Origin: CAZCCV01 sp964497515
Lineage (GTDB): Bacteria > Armatimonadota > UBA5829 > DTLH01
Assembly (NCBI GenBank): GCA_964497515.1
Contig: CAZCCV010000011.1
Span: 1-58,909 of the forward strand
Length of the DNA: 58,909 bases
Reading direction: 5' to 3'
Under the pieces are notes generated by a model. The model saw only the letters and a list, made by a program, of their open reading frames with translations, searched no databases and had not been told where the DNA came from. Made by a program: the position numbers and the translations under genes. How positions within the stretch are numbered: position 1 is the first letter of the stretch; each line of letters opens with the position of its first letter. Of this stretch, positions 25,117 to 32,904 are shown in pieces.

Positions 25117-25914
25117 GTGATTATCGATATACATACTCATATATTTCCAGACGAACTGGCACCACGCGCAATGGAGACTCTGAAAGCGCAAGGTGGCACT
25201 CGCGCCTATACCGACGCGACGGCCGCAGGGCTGCGAGCCTCCATGCGTTTGGCAGGAATCGACGTATCTGTAATCGCAATGATAGCAACTAAACCGACGC
25301 AAGTGAGAGCGATAAACGAATGGGCTGCACAGATTTCAGAGCAGTTTCCAGATTTGATCTGCTTGGGCACACTTCATCCGCAACTCACAAACTGGCAGGA
25401 AGAAATCGATTGGATTGTTAAGGCAGGACTCCGAGGTATCAAACTGCACGGAGACTATCAACAGTTCTTCATTGACGAACCGTCGATGCTGCCTGTCTAC
25501 AGAAAGCTCGCGGAATCGGGGCTGATAATGCTGTTGCACGCTGGTGAGGACATCGGATGGCCGCCACCAGTGCACTGTCCCCCAGACCGCCTAGCAAAGG
25601 TGCTGGACGCGGTGCCCGAACTCACAGTTATAGCGGCGCATATGGGCGGCTACATGATGTGGGACGAAGTAGAACGCCACTTGGTGGGGCGTGATGTGTA
25701 TCTGGACACATCTTTTTCGCTCGCCGATATGGGTTCAGAGCAGATGGCTTCACTAATTAAGGCACACGGAACAGAGAGAATTCTCTTTGGCACGGATTCA
25801 CCTTGGACCGACCAAAAAGCAGAAGTCGCAGGAATCCGTGCGCTTGACCTGACAGATGATGAAATCACAGCCGTCCTCGGTGGGAATACGGCAGAACTGC
25901 TAGGCATAGACTGA
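25117..25914 (+). CDS. Amidohydrolase (amidohydrolase_2 / TIM-barrel metal hydrolase)
   Basis: Starts VIIDIHTHIFPDELA, giving the first metal-binding HxH; later LLHAGED, AAHMGGYM and FGTDSPWTD supply the other metal ligands. Related to ACMS decarboxylase-like amidohydrolases, substrate unknown. I place the start at the GTG at 25117, since this fits the family exactly and AAAAGGA stands upstream; the longer frame to 25072 reads RHS-core bases out of frame. The initiation region therefore lies within RHS debris. The ABC transporter begins 128 bp downstream. Confidence 0.88.
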   Translation: MIIDIHTHIFPDELAPRAMETLKAQGGTRAYTDATAAGLRASMRLAGIDVSVIAMIATKPTQVRAINEWAAQISEQFPDLICLGTLHPQLTNWQEEIDWIVKAGLRGIKLHGDYQQFFIDEPSMLPVYRKLAESGLIMLLHAGEDIGWPPPVHCPPDRLAKVLDAVPELTVIAAHMGGYMMWDEVERHLVGRDVYLDTSFSLADMGSEQMASLIKAHGTERILFGTDSPWTDQKAEVAGIRALDLTDDEITAVLGGNTAELLGID

Positions 25915-26007
25915 TTTAGAAGTGATAGTCTAGCTTCTCAAGCTGTATCCAATCACGGGGAGAACCGGCCGAAATCGCAGAAGATTAGCATTGTTGGAGG
26001 TATTCCC

Positions 26008-26043
26008 GTGATACTGCTCCTAGTATTCAGGAACACACCCTAA
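26008..26043 (+). CDS. Possible 11-residue leader peptide of the ABC operon
   Basis: GGAGG at 25996-26000, a 7-nt spacer and GTG at 26008 open a frame encoding MILLLVFRNTP. Its TAA shares an A with the permease ATG (TAATG), a layout typical of translational coupling. The permease itself has only AGGA ten bases upstream. Short length makes chance possible. Confidence 0.35.
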   Translation: MILLLVFRNTP

Positions 26044-27767
26044 TGAGACGCATATCCCGTATACGTGACCTCGGTGCGCCGATAGCACGCTTCACCACCG
26101 GGGCCGACGTAATAATTCTTTTTGGAATTGCCGTACTAATCTACATCGGCACCGTGCTGGCACATCAGGCACCAGAAGTGGTGAGCGGGCCAAGAATCAA
26201 GCTCACTCCGTCCGCGCTCCCGCTGTACGCCGTGCTTTCGGTAGGCCGAATGGCGGCTGCATACATTCTGTCGATCCTGTTCACGCTGGTATATGGGTAT
26301 GTAGCTGCAAAGAACCGGCGTGCAGAACACGTGTTGATGCCTCTCCTCGATGTACTGCAGAGTGTTCCGATTCTTTCGTTTTTGCCGGTCGTGCTGCTCA
26401 CACTTACTGCAATTATGTCGCAGAACGTGGCCGCTGAAATTGCATCTGTCGTTCTCATTTTTACGAGCCAAGTCTGGAACATAACATTCGCTTGGTATCA
26501 GTCGCTTACAACGATACCGAAAGAACTGAGAGAAGCGAACGAGGTCTTCAGGTTCAACGGTTGGATGCGACTTAAGAATCTGGAACTGCCATTCGCTGCC
26601 ATTAGTCTCATCTGGAACAGTATGATGAGCTGGGCAGGCGGATGGTTCTTCCTGATGGCCGCAGAGATGTTTACCGTTGGGGACAAAGACTTCCGATTGC
26701 CAGGACTTGGAAGCTATCTTCAAACGGCAGCTATAGATAAGAACCTTACAGCCATTTTCTGGGGCATCGGCACACTAATACTGGTAATCGTCGCGTTAGA
26801 CCAGTTGTTTTGGCGACCGCTTCTTGCGTGGGCTGAGCGATTCAAAGTGGAAATGGTATCTACAGATTCATCTTCGAAATCGTGGTTCTACGATGTGTTA
26901 AACAGCTCAGAGCTTGTAGCAACGTTCAACCGAAAGGTAATAAGACCATTCGGAGAGAAAATCGACGAGTGGTTCCTCAAGCGGCTTCCATTTGAGTCTG
27001 TGGCGAAGGCTCACGGTCGAGAGTCGATATCTTTTATGATCGCTGCGGTGCTGTTTTTCGCTGGTCTCATCTATGGCACCTTCCGAGCGGTAGGTATGCT
27101 GACAGAAGTGACTACTGCCGAGTGGTCTGATATAGCAATTGGACTTGCAGCCACTCTCGCAAGAGTCGTTGCTGCACTTGTCATAGCGTTGGCTTGGACA
27201 ATACCACTCGGGGCAGCACTGGGGACAAATCGTCGGCTTGCCAACTGGCTGCAGCCGGTGATTCAGGTAACGGCATCCATACCTGCTACAGCTCTCTTCC
27301 CGGTTCTGCTGCTACTTTTCCTGAAGCTGCCTGGAGGGCTGAATATTGCGGCAGTGCTTCTTATGCTGATGGGAACTCAATGGTATCTGCTGTTTAACGT
27401 GATTGCAGGCGCAAGTGCAGTTCCACAGGATCTAAAATACACTTCGGAACTACTCGGACTCAGCAAATGGGACAGGTGGAAAACGCTGACACTTCCTGCC
27501 CTGTTCCCATATATAATCACTGGCGCGATAACCGCGAGCGGTGGAGCGTGGAACGCAAGCATCGTGGCCGAATACGCAAAGTTCGGTGAGGGGCCTCCGG
27601 TTTTGACAACGGGTATCGGATCCATAATTTCGAAGGCAACGGAGTCAGGAAACTTCGCACTCCTTCTTGCCTCGACGCTTTCAATGATTGTGGCAGTGGT
27701 AATAATCAACAGATTGTTCTGGCGACGCCTGTACAGGCTGGCTTCTGACCAGTATAGAATGGAGTAA
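26043..27767 (+). CDS. ABC transporter permease with two fused permease domains
   Basis: 574 residues with two binding-protein-dependent transport domains: the first contains VPILSFLPVVLL and an EAA loop (ELREANEVFRFNGWMRLKNL), the second SIPATALFPVLLLLFLKLPG and DLKYTSELLGLSKWDRWKTL. Both are of the nitrate/sulfonate/bicarbonate (TauC/SsuC) type. Fusion of two domains suggests that one chain forms the whole channel. No substrate-binding protein is adjacent. It is translationally close to the ATPase gene (4 bp). Confidence 0.9.
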   Translation: MRRISRIRDLGAPIARFTTGADVIILFGIAVLIYIGTVLAHQAPEVVSGPRIKLTPSALPLYAVLSVGRMAAAYILSILFTLVYGYVAAKNRRAEHVLMPLLDVLQSVPILSFLPVVLLTLTAIMSQNVAAEIASVVLIFTSQVWNITFAWYQSLTTIPKELREANEVFRFNGWMRLKNLELPFAAISLIWNSMMSWAGGWFFLMAAEMFTVGDKDFRLPGLGSYLQTAAIDKNLTAIFWGIGTLILVIVALDQLFWRPLLAWAERFKVEMVSTDSSSKSWFYDVLNSSELVATFNRKVIRPFGEKIDEWFLKRLPFESVAKAHGRESISFMIAAVLFFAGLIYGTFRAVGMLTEVTTAEWSDIAIGLAATLARVVAALVIALAWTIPLGAALGTNRRLANWLQPVIQVTASIPATALFPVLLLLFLKLPGGLNIAAVLLMLMGTQWYLLFNVIAGASAVPQDLKYTSELLGLSKWDRWKTLTLPALFPYIITGAITASGGAWNASIVAEYAKFGEGPPVLTTGIGSIISKATESGNFALLLASTLSMIVAVVIINRLFWRRLYRLASDQYRME

Positions 27768-27771
27768 GAGA

Positions 27772-29082
27772 ATGGCGAACAAGGCGTTGGTTAAGCTTCG
27801 CGGGGTTACGCAGAAATATGATAGCGGCAAAAAGGAGTTCACAGCGGTTGAACAGGTGAACCTGACTGTCTTCGATAGCGAGTTTGTCGCACTTCTAGGG
27901 CCGTCTGGCTGCGGAAAGAGCACGCTGCTAAGAATAATAACCGGTCTTCAGAAACCGAGCTCTGGGACAGTACTCTACAGGGAAGAACCTGTTGTCGGAG
28001 TTAACCCGAATGCCACTATAGTTTTTCAGACCTTCGCACTGTTTCCCTGGCTCACTGTGCAGCAGAACGTAGAGGTCGCACTAAAGGCCAGAAGTGTTTC
28101 GGCTGAGGAGCGGACGCGCCGATCTGTTGATCTCCTCGACCGCGTTGGGCTGGACGGTTTCGAGACTGCATATCCAAGAGAGCTCTCCGGCGGAATGAGA
28201 CAGAAGGTTGGATTCGCCCGAGCAATGGCAGTGGAACCTGAACTCCTCTGCCTGGATGAGCCGTTTTCCGCACTGGATGTACTATCTGCTGAATCACTCA
28301 GAGGAGAACTGCTGGAACTATGGCTCAGTGGAAGCATACCCACAAGAGCCATACTTATGGTTACTCATAACATTGAAGAAGCAGTCTTTTTGGCCGATAG
28401 AATAGTCGTAATGGATAAAGACCCTGGCAGGGTCGTCGCAGATGTTATAGTGAACCTGCCTCACCCGCGGCAGCACAAGTCGCCGGCATTTGCAGCTATA
28501 GTCGACAAAGTGTATGCGACACTCGCAGGTCAGACGCAACCTGAACATGTGGAGTTGGGAACCGCACCCGGAGAACCTGGCCTGACCCGTGCTATGCCGG
28601 ATATTGCTATTGATGATCTCATAGGTGTTCTGGAAGGTCTATCGGATACCCCCGGACACAAAGCAGAGATATTCCGACTTGCGGACGAGCTTCACACCGG
28701 TTCCGACCAGCTCCTTCGTCTGACAGAAGCGGCAGAGCTTTTGGGGTTTGCCACTCTTGCTCAGGGAGATATTACACTGACACCGCTCGGTGAGTCTTTT
28801 GCAACGGCCAGCATCCAGGTGCGTAAGGAGACATTTGCCGCGCGCATACGCAGAATCCCGTTGTTCCAGTGGCTTCTAAGACTCATCGACGAAGCAGAAA
28901 AGCATCAGGTTGAGTTCGATGACACTCTCGCCTTCTTGGAGATGGAGTTCCATCCCGAAGAGGCCAGAAAGCAGCTCAATTTGATCATTGAATGGGGTCG
29001 CTATGCCGAGTTGTTCGAATACAACGACAGTAGTGGAATGATCTACAGGGCTGCTGCTCCAGCAGCAGAAGTGGAGGCTTAG
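27772..29082 (+). CDS. ABC transporter ATPase with C-terminal AAA-associated domain
   Basis: NitT/TauT-type ATPase. Walker A is LLGPSGCGKSTLL, the Q-loop is VFQTFALFPW, signature LSGGMRQKVGFARAM, Walker B ELLCLDEPFSALD and the switch His is in VTHNIEEAVF. After residue ~270 comes the AAA-associated C-terminal domain found in some transporters of this class, likely a regulatory winged-helix-like module. It pairs with the fused permease. The transported compound is unknown; nearby amidohydrolase could act on it. Confidence 0.92.
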   Translation: MANKALVKLRGVTQKYDSGKKEFTAVEQVNLTVFDSEFVALLGPSGCGKSTLLRIITGLQKPSSGTVLYREEPVVGVNPNATIVFQTFALFPWLTVQQNVEVALKARSVSAEERTRRSVDLLDRVGLDGFETAYPRELSGGMRQKVGFARAMAVEPELLCLDEPFSALDVLSAESLRGELLELWLSGSIPTRAILMVTHNIEEAVFLADRIVVMDKDPGRVVADVIVNLPHPRQHKSPAFAAIVDKVYATLAGQTQPEHVELGTAPGEPGLTRAMPDIAIDDLIGVLEGLSDTPGHKAEIFRLADELHTGSDQLLRLTEAAELLGFATLAQGDITLTPLGESFATASIQVRKETFAARIRRIPLFQWLLRLIDEAEKHQVEFDDTLAFLEMEFHPEEARKQLNLIIEWGRYAELFEYNDSSGMIYRAAAPAAEVEA

Positions 29083-29196
29083 CAAGTTAGATTTCCGCCG
29101 ATGGTGCGGACTGTTTGACACTGGTTTCTATCGAGCCTATAATCCGGATTGGATGGGCTTGTTAAAACGTCACTTTGTGAGGAAAGGAATAGTCCC

Positions 29197-29757
29197 GTGA
29201 CTCAAAGAACTCTGTTTGCGCTGATTGTTCTCATAGCATTCTGTCTTGCTCCGAGCGTTTTCGCCAAGCTGGAAGATGATGGCCCCACAAGACTCGGATT
29301 TCACATAGTTACATTCAATCCTTTAGGAGATGTTCCGAAGAACATTAAGTCGAACTGGATGGGGCTCGCCGCCGATTGGCACAGGAAATGGGATGAAGAC
29401 GGAAATCCCACGCAGTATATAACCTTGGGATACGCCGGGACAGGACGAGACAGTGGCCGAACCGGAAGCGAGATAATGCTGACTCAAACCAAACTCCACC
29501 GGAGGCCTGTTACCGATACCCGCACTTCGTATATGGGTTACGGATACGGATTGTACTGGCTTGAACTAACACAGCCTGGCAGTTTTATGTCTCCGACGAT
29601 TCACGAATCGGCATTTAGACCTGGCATTCATATACTCTACGGACAGGAATTCAAGCAGAGCTACTTTGCAGAGATTCGTATGGATCTGCAGCCAAACTTC
29701 CTAGGCAGCCAGTGGGGTGGAATCTACCTCAATTTTGGAACCAGATTATCGCTTTAG
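29197..29757 (+). CDS. Small exported protein, probable outer-membrane beta-barrel
   Basis: A GTG at 29197 follows AGGAAAGGA and begins a clean signal peptide (MTQRTLFALIVLIAFCLAPS, then VFA). The mature ~160 residues alternate polar and aromatic residues (TSYMGYGYGLYWLELTQPGS) and end in YLNFGTRLSL, similar to the terminal strand of outer-membrane barrels. No family recognised. Supports a two-membrane envelope. Followed by a long hairpin. Confidence 0.6.
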   Translation: MTQRTLFALIVLIAFCLAPSVFAKLEDDGPTRLGFHIVTFNPLGDVPKNIKSNWMGLAADWHRKWDEDGNPTQYITLGYAGTGRDSGRTGSEIMLTQTKLHRRPVTDTRTSYMGYGYGLYWLELTQPGSFMSPTIHESAFRPGIHILYGQEFKQSYFAEIRMDLQPNFLGSQWGGIYLNFGTRLSL

Positions 29758-29771
29758 CTTACAGAAACCAC

Positions 29772-29815
29772 ATCGAACAGTGGAGCAGGACAACGGTTCC
29801 TATCCACTGTTCGAT
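29772..29815. terminator. Long hairpin after the barrel-like gene
   Basis: ATCGAACAGTGGA / TCCACTGTTCGAT form a perfect 13-bp stem with an 18-nt loop, 15 bp after the stop codon. There is no long T run, so factor-independent termination is uncertain. Confidence 0.55.
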
Positions 29816-30277
29816 TAATAGCAGAACCACACTCTTCTTTCTTCAAAAAGCCCCGTCATTTTACCTGTTTTTCTGCACATCTCAACGATGGCACAATTAT
29901 TGAACATATCTACGTAAAGCGTGCAAGCGCTGAGAAAACTATAAGGGAAATATATTGCCATCAGAAGAGGTGCTGTCAGTGAGGACACAATCCGGGCTGA
30001 CGGCGTGTAGCATATGCAGTCCAACACTACAATAACCCAAGACGCCAAGCTGCCTAGCATAGGCGGTCAGCGTTCGCCAGAGGGCAGGTTAGAGTATCAC
30101 TTCAGAGCCCTTGAAGCGCGATTGCTAATGGCCAGACTTTCGCTAGCACTCTCGCTTCAGCGTCATTACGAATGTACTGCTGGGCCTGTCCCAGATTCGA
30201 TGGGAAGCAGGCAGAAAAGGTAGTTGTTCAGTCATCATCCAAGGGCAAATCTGTCCACAATACTCCCTTCCGCACCC

Positions 30278-30326
30278 GCGGATGGTTCGGCGACTCACTC
30301 ATCCCTCACCATGCCGAACCATCCGC
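30278..30326. repeat. 14-bp inverted repeat in intergenic region
   Basis: GCGGATGGTTCGGC at 30278-30291 and GCCGAACCATCCGC at 30313-30326 are perfect inverted copies around 21 nt. Function is not evident; it could be a terminator stem, a dispersed element or the centre of a small RNA. Confidence 0.85.
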
Positions 30327-30476
30327 ATTATCGAAAGCCATCGCAGTTTGACCACCTATCTGGCTCGTGATATACTCAATTCAGGAGTCCAGAGAGCGGC
30401 CATCTCATGAAAGAGGCGTCACTTCCGGCCACACAGACAACCAGGATTCCATATATGGCTGCTCGGAGGCAGCAAA

Positions 30477-31358
30477 ATGAAGTGTCCGAATTGCCAGAAA
30501 CAGTTGACCAAAGAAACCCCGTTCTGTCCTGAATGTGGGGCTCCAATCCGCAACAATGAGGAACAACCTTCGGCTCCTGTTGTGCGTAAGCCGAAAGCGC
30601 TTCTGATTGTCGGGGCAGTGCTTCTTTTTATTATTCTGGCCGCACTGGTTGCCAAAATGGCTTTTTCAGGCCAGAGTGTAACTAACACGCCGACCCCTGA
30701 TTTGAGCGGACCTTCGGTCACAGATGCCTCACCTCCGGACTTAGGTGGTCCATCGGTGACGGATGCTCCTGCTCCGCCCGTGGCCGAAGGGCAGTATCCG
30801 GCTAATCCTGTGGAAGAACAAGCTCCACCCGAAGTTGTGGATTATATGAGTTTTGTTCAGCAAATAGAACAGCATCGCCAGAATCTCCTAAACGATAAAT
30901 CGTGGGCATTGGCGATACAAGCAGGCGGCACGAGCGCCGAGGCAATGCGAGTGTTTGGAGATGATGCTTTGGGGCAGAGTTCCGGACCAAGCACGAGTCA
31001 GCAGATTGTTGACTACGTAGCCAAGTGGCAGACGCTTCTAAGACAATTCGACTCCAAGCGTCCACCTCGCACGTGCCAAGAGTTCTCTGGCGCGTACAGA
31101 AATGTGTTAGTCAGTCAGCTTACAGCGATGAACCAGATAACTACCGCGTTGAGCACTTTGAGCAGTGGCAATACTGAGAAAATGTATCAAGCTGTGAACG
31201 AATTGATGGCAAGTGCAAAGCAAATGCAGGCACAAATCGATAATTCAACCGACGACGCGAAGCTGAAGCTGGATGACTGCTTGAAACAGAACCATATGAA
31301 AAAGACGTGGGATATTAGCAAGGAAAGTGCTATTCCTGGAGGACTTACACTACCGTAG
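30477..31358 (+). CDS. Zinc-ribbon, single-pass membrane protein
   Basis: 293 residues. An N-terminal zinc ribbon has two CxxC knuckles (CPNCQK and CPECGA), then one membrane helix (residues ~40-62), then a Pro/Ser/Asp linker with two near-identical 13-residue repeats (PDLSGPSVTDAS, PDLGGPSVTDAP), then a helical domain of ~180 residues facing the outside. GGAGG precedes the ATG by seven bases. The zinc ribbon stays in the cytoplasm. No family for the outer domain is recognised. Confidence 0.75.
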   Translation: MKCPNCQKQLTKETPFCPECGAPIRNNEEQPSAPVVRKPKALLIVGAVLLFIILAALVAKMAFSGQSVTNTPTPDLSGPSVTDASPPDLGGPSVTDAPAPPVAEGQYPANPVEEQAPPEVVDYMSFVQQIEQHRQNLLNDKSWALAIQAGGTSAEAMRVFGDDALGQSSGPSTSQQIVDYVAKWQTLLRQFDSKRPPRTCQEFSGAYRNVLVSQLTAMNQITTALSTLSSGNTEKMYQAVNELMASAKQMQAQIDNSTDDAKLKLDDCLKQNHMKKTWDISKESAIPGGLTLP

Positions 31359-31445
31359 AGTATTCTGAAGCTGCTAAACACGAGTTGGGCGTGGCGGCTG
31401 TACTCCCCCACCCGACCACATTCGCCAAGTTCTCTTTTGAGCTGG

Positions 31446-32891
31446 CTACTTACTAATTGAGACGACCATCATTCGCGTTTCAGTCAGCTCTTCCATCGCA
31501 TATCGGACGCCCTCGCGACCGTATCCGGAATCTTTTACTCCACCGTAAGGCGTATGATCTATACGAAACGTGGGGGCATCGTTTACAATTACCGCTCCCA
31601 TCTCGAACTCCCGAAATGCTTGAAACGCGTGCTCCAGGTTGTTCGTGAAAAGCCCCACCTGCAAACCGTATCTGGACTGATTGACTCTCGCAACGGCATC
31701 GCCAAACTCATCGAAGGGAGCAACTAACACCACAGGGCCAAATGCTTCTTGCGTGGATAGGGTCGCTTCCGGATCGACATTTGCAAGCACTGTCGGCTGG
31801 TAGAAAGCACCGTTTCTCTGCCCACCGATAAGAACCTCTGCACCCCTATCCGTAGCATTATTCACCCATTGTTCGATACGCTCGCTAGACGCCTGATCGA
31901 TAAGAGGGCCAACGCTTACGCCTTCATCCATTGGATCCCCTGTTACCAGGCTGCGCGTTTGCTCGACAACTCCCTCGACAAACTCATCGTAGCTAGACCT
32001 ATGAATGAAAACCCGTTGTACCGATATGCAGCTCTGGCCGGAGTAGTAGAATGCACCTGCTACATTGCGCTTGATAGCATCCTCGATGTTAGCTCCGGCA
32101 TCGACAATAGATGCCGCATTCCCACCGAGTTCCAAGATCACTTTCTTCTTTCCGGCAAGCGACTTCAGTTCCCAGCCGACATCGGTTCCACCGGTGAAAG
32201 AGAATGCTTTAGGCCGATCGTCCTTTATCAGCTTGCGAGTGAGCTCGTTCGACAGGTTGACCACATTCATCGACCCCGACGGAGCACCGGATTGCTGGAC
32301 AACTTGCGCAAGAAGAAGCGTTGTAAGCGGGGTTCTGGGAGACGGCTTCACGATTATTGAGTTCCCGGCTGCGAGAGCTGGAGCCACTTTGTGCGCAACA
32401 AGGTTCAGCGGAAAGTTGAACGGAGTGATCCCCAGCACGACTCCTACCGGAAAAGGACGGATTATCGCCATTCGACCTTCTGATGTTTGGTTGAGATCGA
32501 GAGGGAGTGTTTCACCGTTAAGCCTCTTCGCCTCCTCCGCAGCGATAGTGAAGGTCATAATAGCTCGTTCTACTTCTGCACGCGAGTCGCTGATCGGTTT
32601 TGCGCTTTCGAGCGTCATTGTGTGGGCGAACTCTTCCTTGCGCTCCCGGATTCTGCTCGCAATGCTTTCCAGCAGGTCAGATCGCTTGTAGCCTGGAAGT
32701 GACGCCATTAGCTCAGCGCCGCGAACGGAGGATTGCACTGCAGCTTCGGCATCCGCCTCGCTTGCCCAATATGTAATCCCCGCAACGTCGCCACTGTATG
32801 GGTTGCGCACAACAAGCTTCTCTTCGGCAGTTTTCCAATCGCCTCCTACGAGAAACCTGTGCTCTTTATTCGATACAGCTATAACCGACAT
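31446..32891 (-). CDS. NAD(P)-dependent aldehyde dehydrogenase
   Basis: ALDH superfamily, 481 residues. Catalytic Glu is in VILELGGNAA and the nucleophile Cys in YYSGQSCISVQRV. ITPFNFPLNLVAHKVAPALA is the co-factor binding stretch. It resembles the lactaldehyde/succinate-semialdehyde type; the substrate is not readable. The gene lies 13 bp after the AlsS-like gene with its own GGAGG, so the two are co-transcribed and may handle a shared carbonyl intermediate. Confidence 0.92.
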   Translation of the reverse strand: MSVIAVSNKEHRFLVGGDWKTAEEKLVVRNPYSGDVAGITYWASEADAEAAVQSSVRGAELMASLPGYKRSDLLESIASRIRERKEEFAHTMTLESAKPISDSRAEVERAIMTFTIAAEEAKRLNGETLPLDLNQTSEGRMAIIRPFPVGVVLGITPFNFPLNLVAHKVAPALAAGNSIIVKPSPRTPLTTLLLAQVVQQSGAPSGSMNVVNLSNELTRKLIKDDRPKAFSFTGGTDVGWELKSLAGKKKVILELGGNAASIVDAGANIEDAIKRNVAGAFYYSGQSCISVQRVFIHRSSYDEFVEGVVEQTRSLVTGDPMDEGVSVGPLIDQASSERIEQWVNNATDRGAEVLIGGQRNGAFYQPTVLANVDPEATLSTQEAFGPVVLVAPFDEFGDAVARVNQSRYGLQVGLFTNNLEHAFQAFREFEMGAVIVNDAPTFRIDHTPYGGVKDSGYGREGVRYAMEELTETRMMVVSISK

Positions 32892-32904
32892 ACAGCACCT
32901 CCAT

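Larger units (their letters stand above)
29758..30476. other. 720-bp gap without a convincing gene
   Basis: Holds two hairpins (29772-29815 and 30278-30326). An open frame at 30014-30223 (69 codons) has no ribosome binding site and no recognisable product, and a minus-strand frame at 29815-30060 is likewise unsupported. I see no tRNA or known structured RNA. Confidence 0.6.

Noticed and set aside
30014..30223. 69-codon open frame MQSNTTITQDAKLPS...
   Set aside because: No ribosome binding site, no recognisable sequence, overlaps an equally unsupported minus-strand frame; kept only as a note on the gap.
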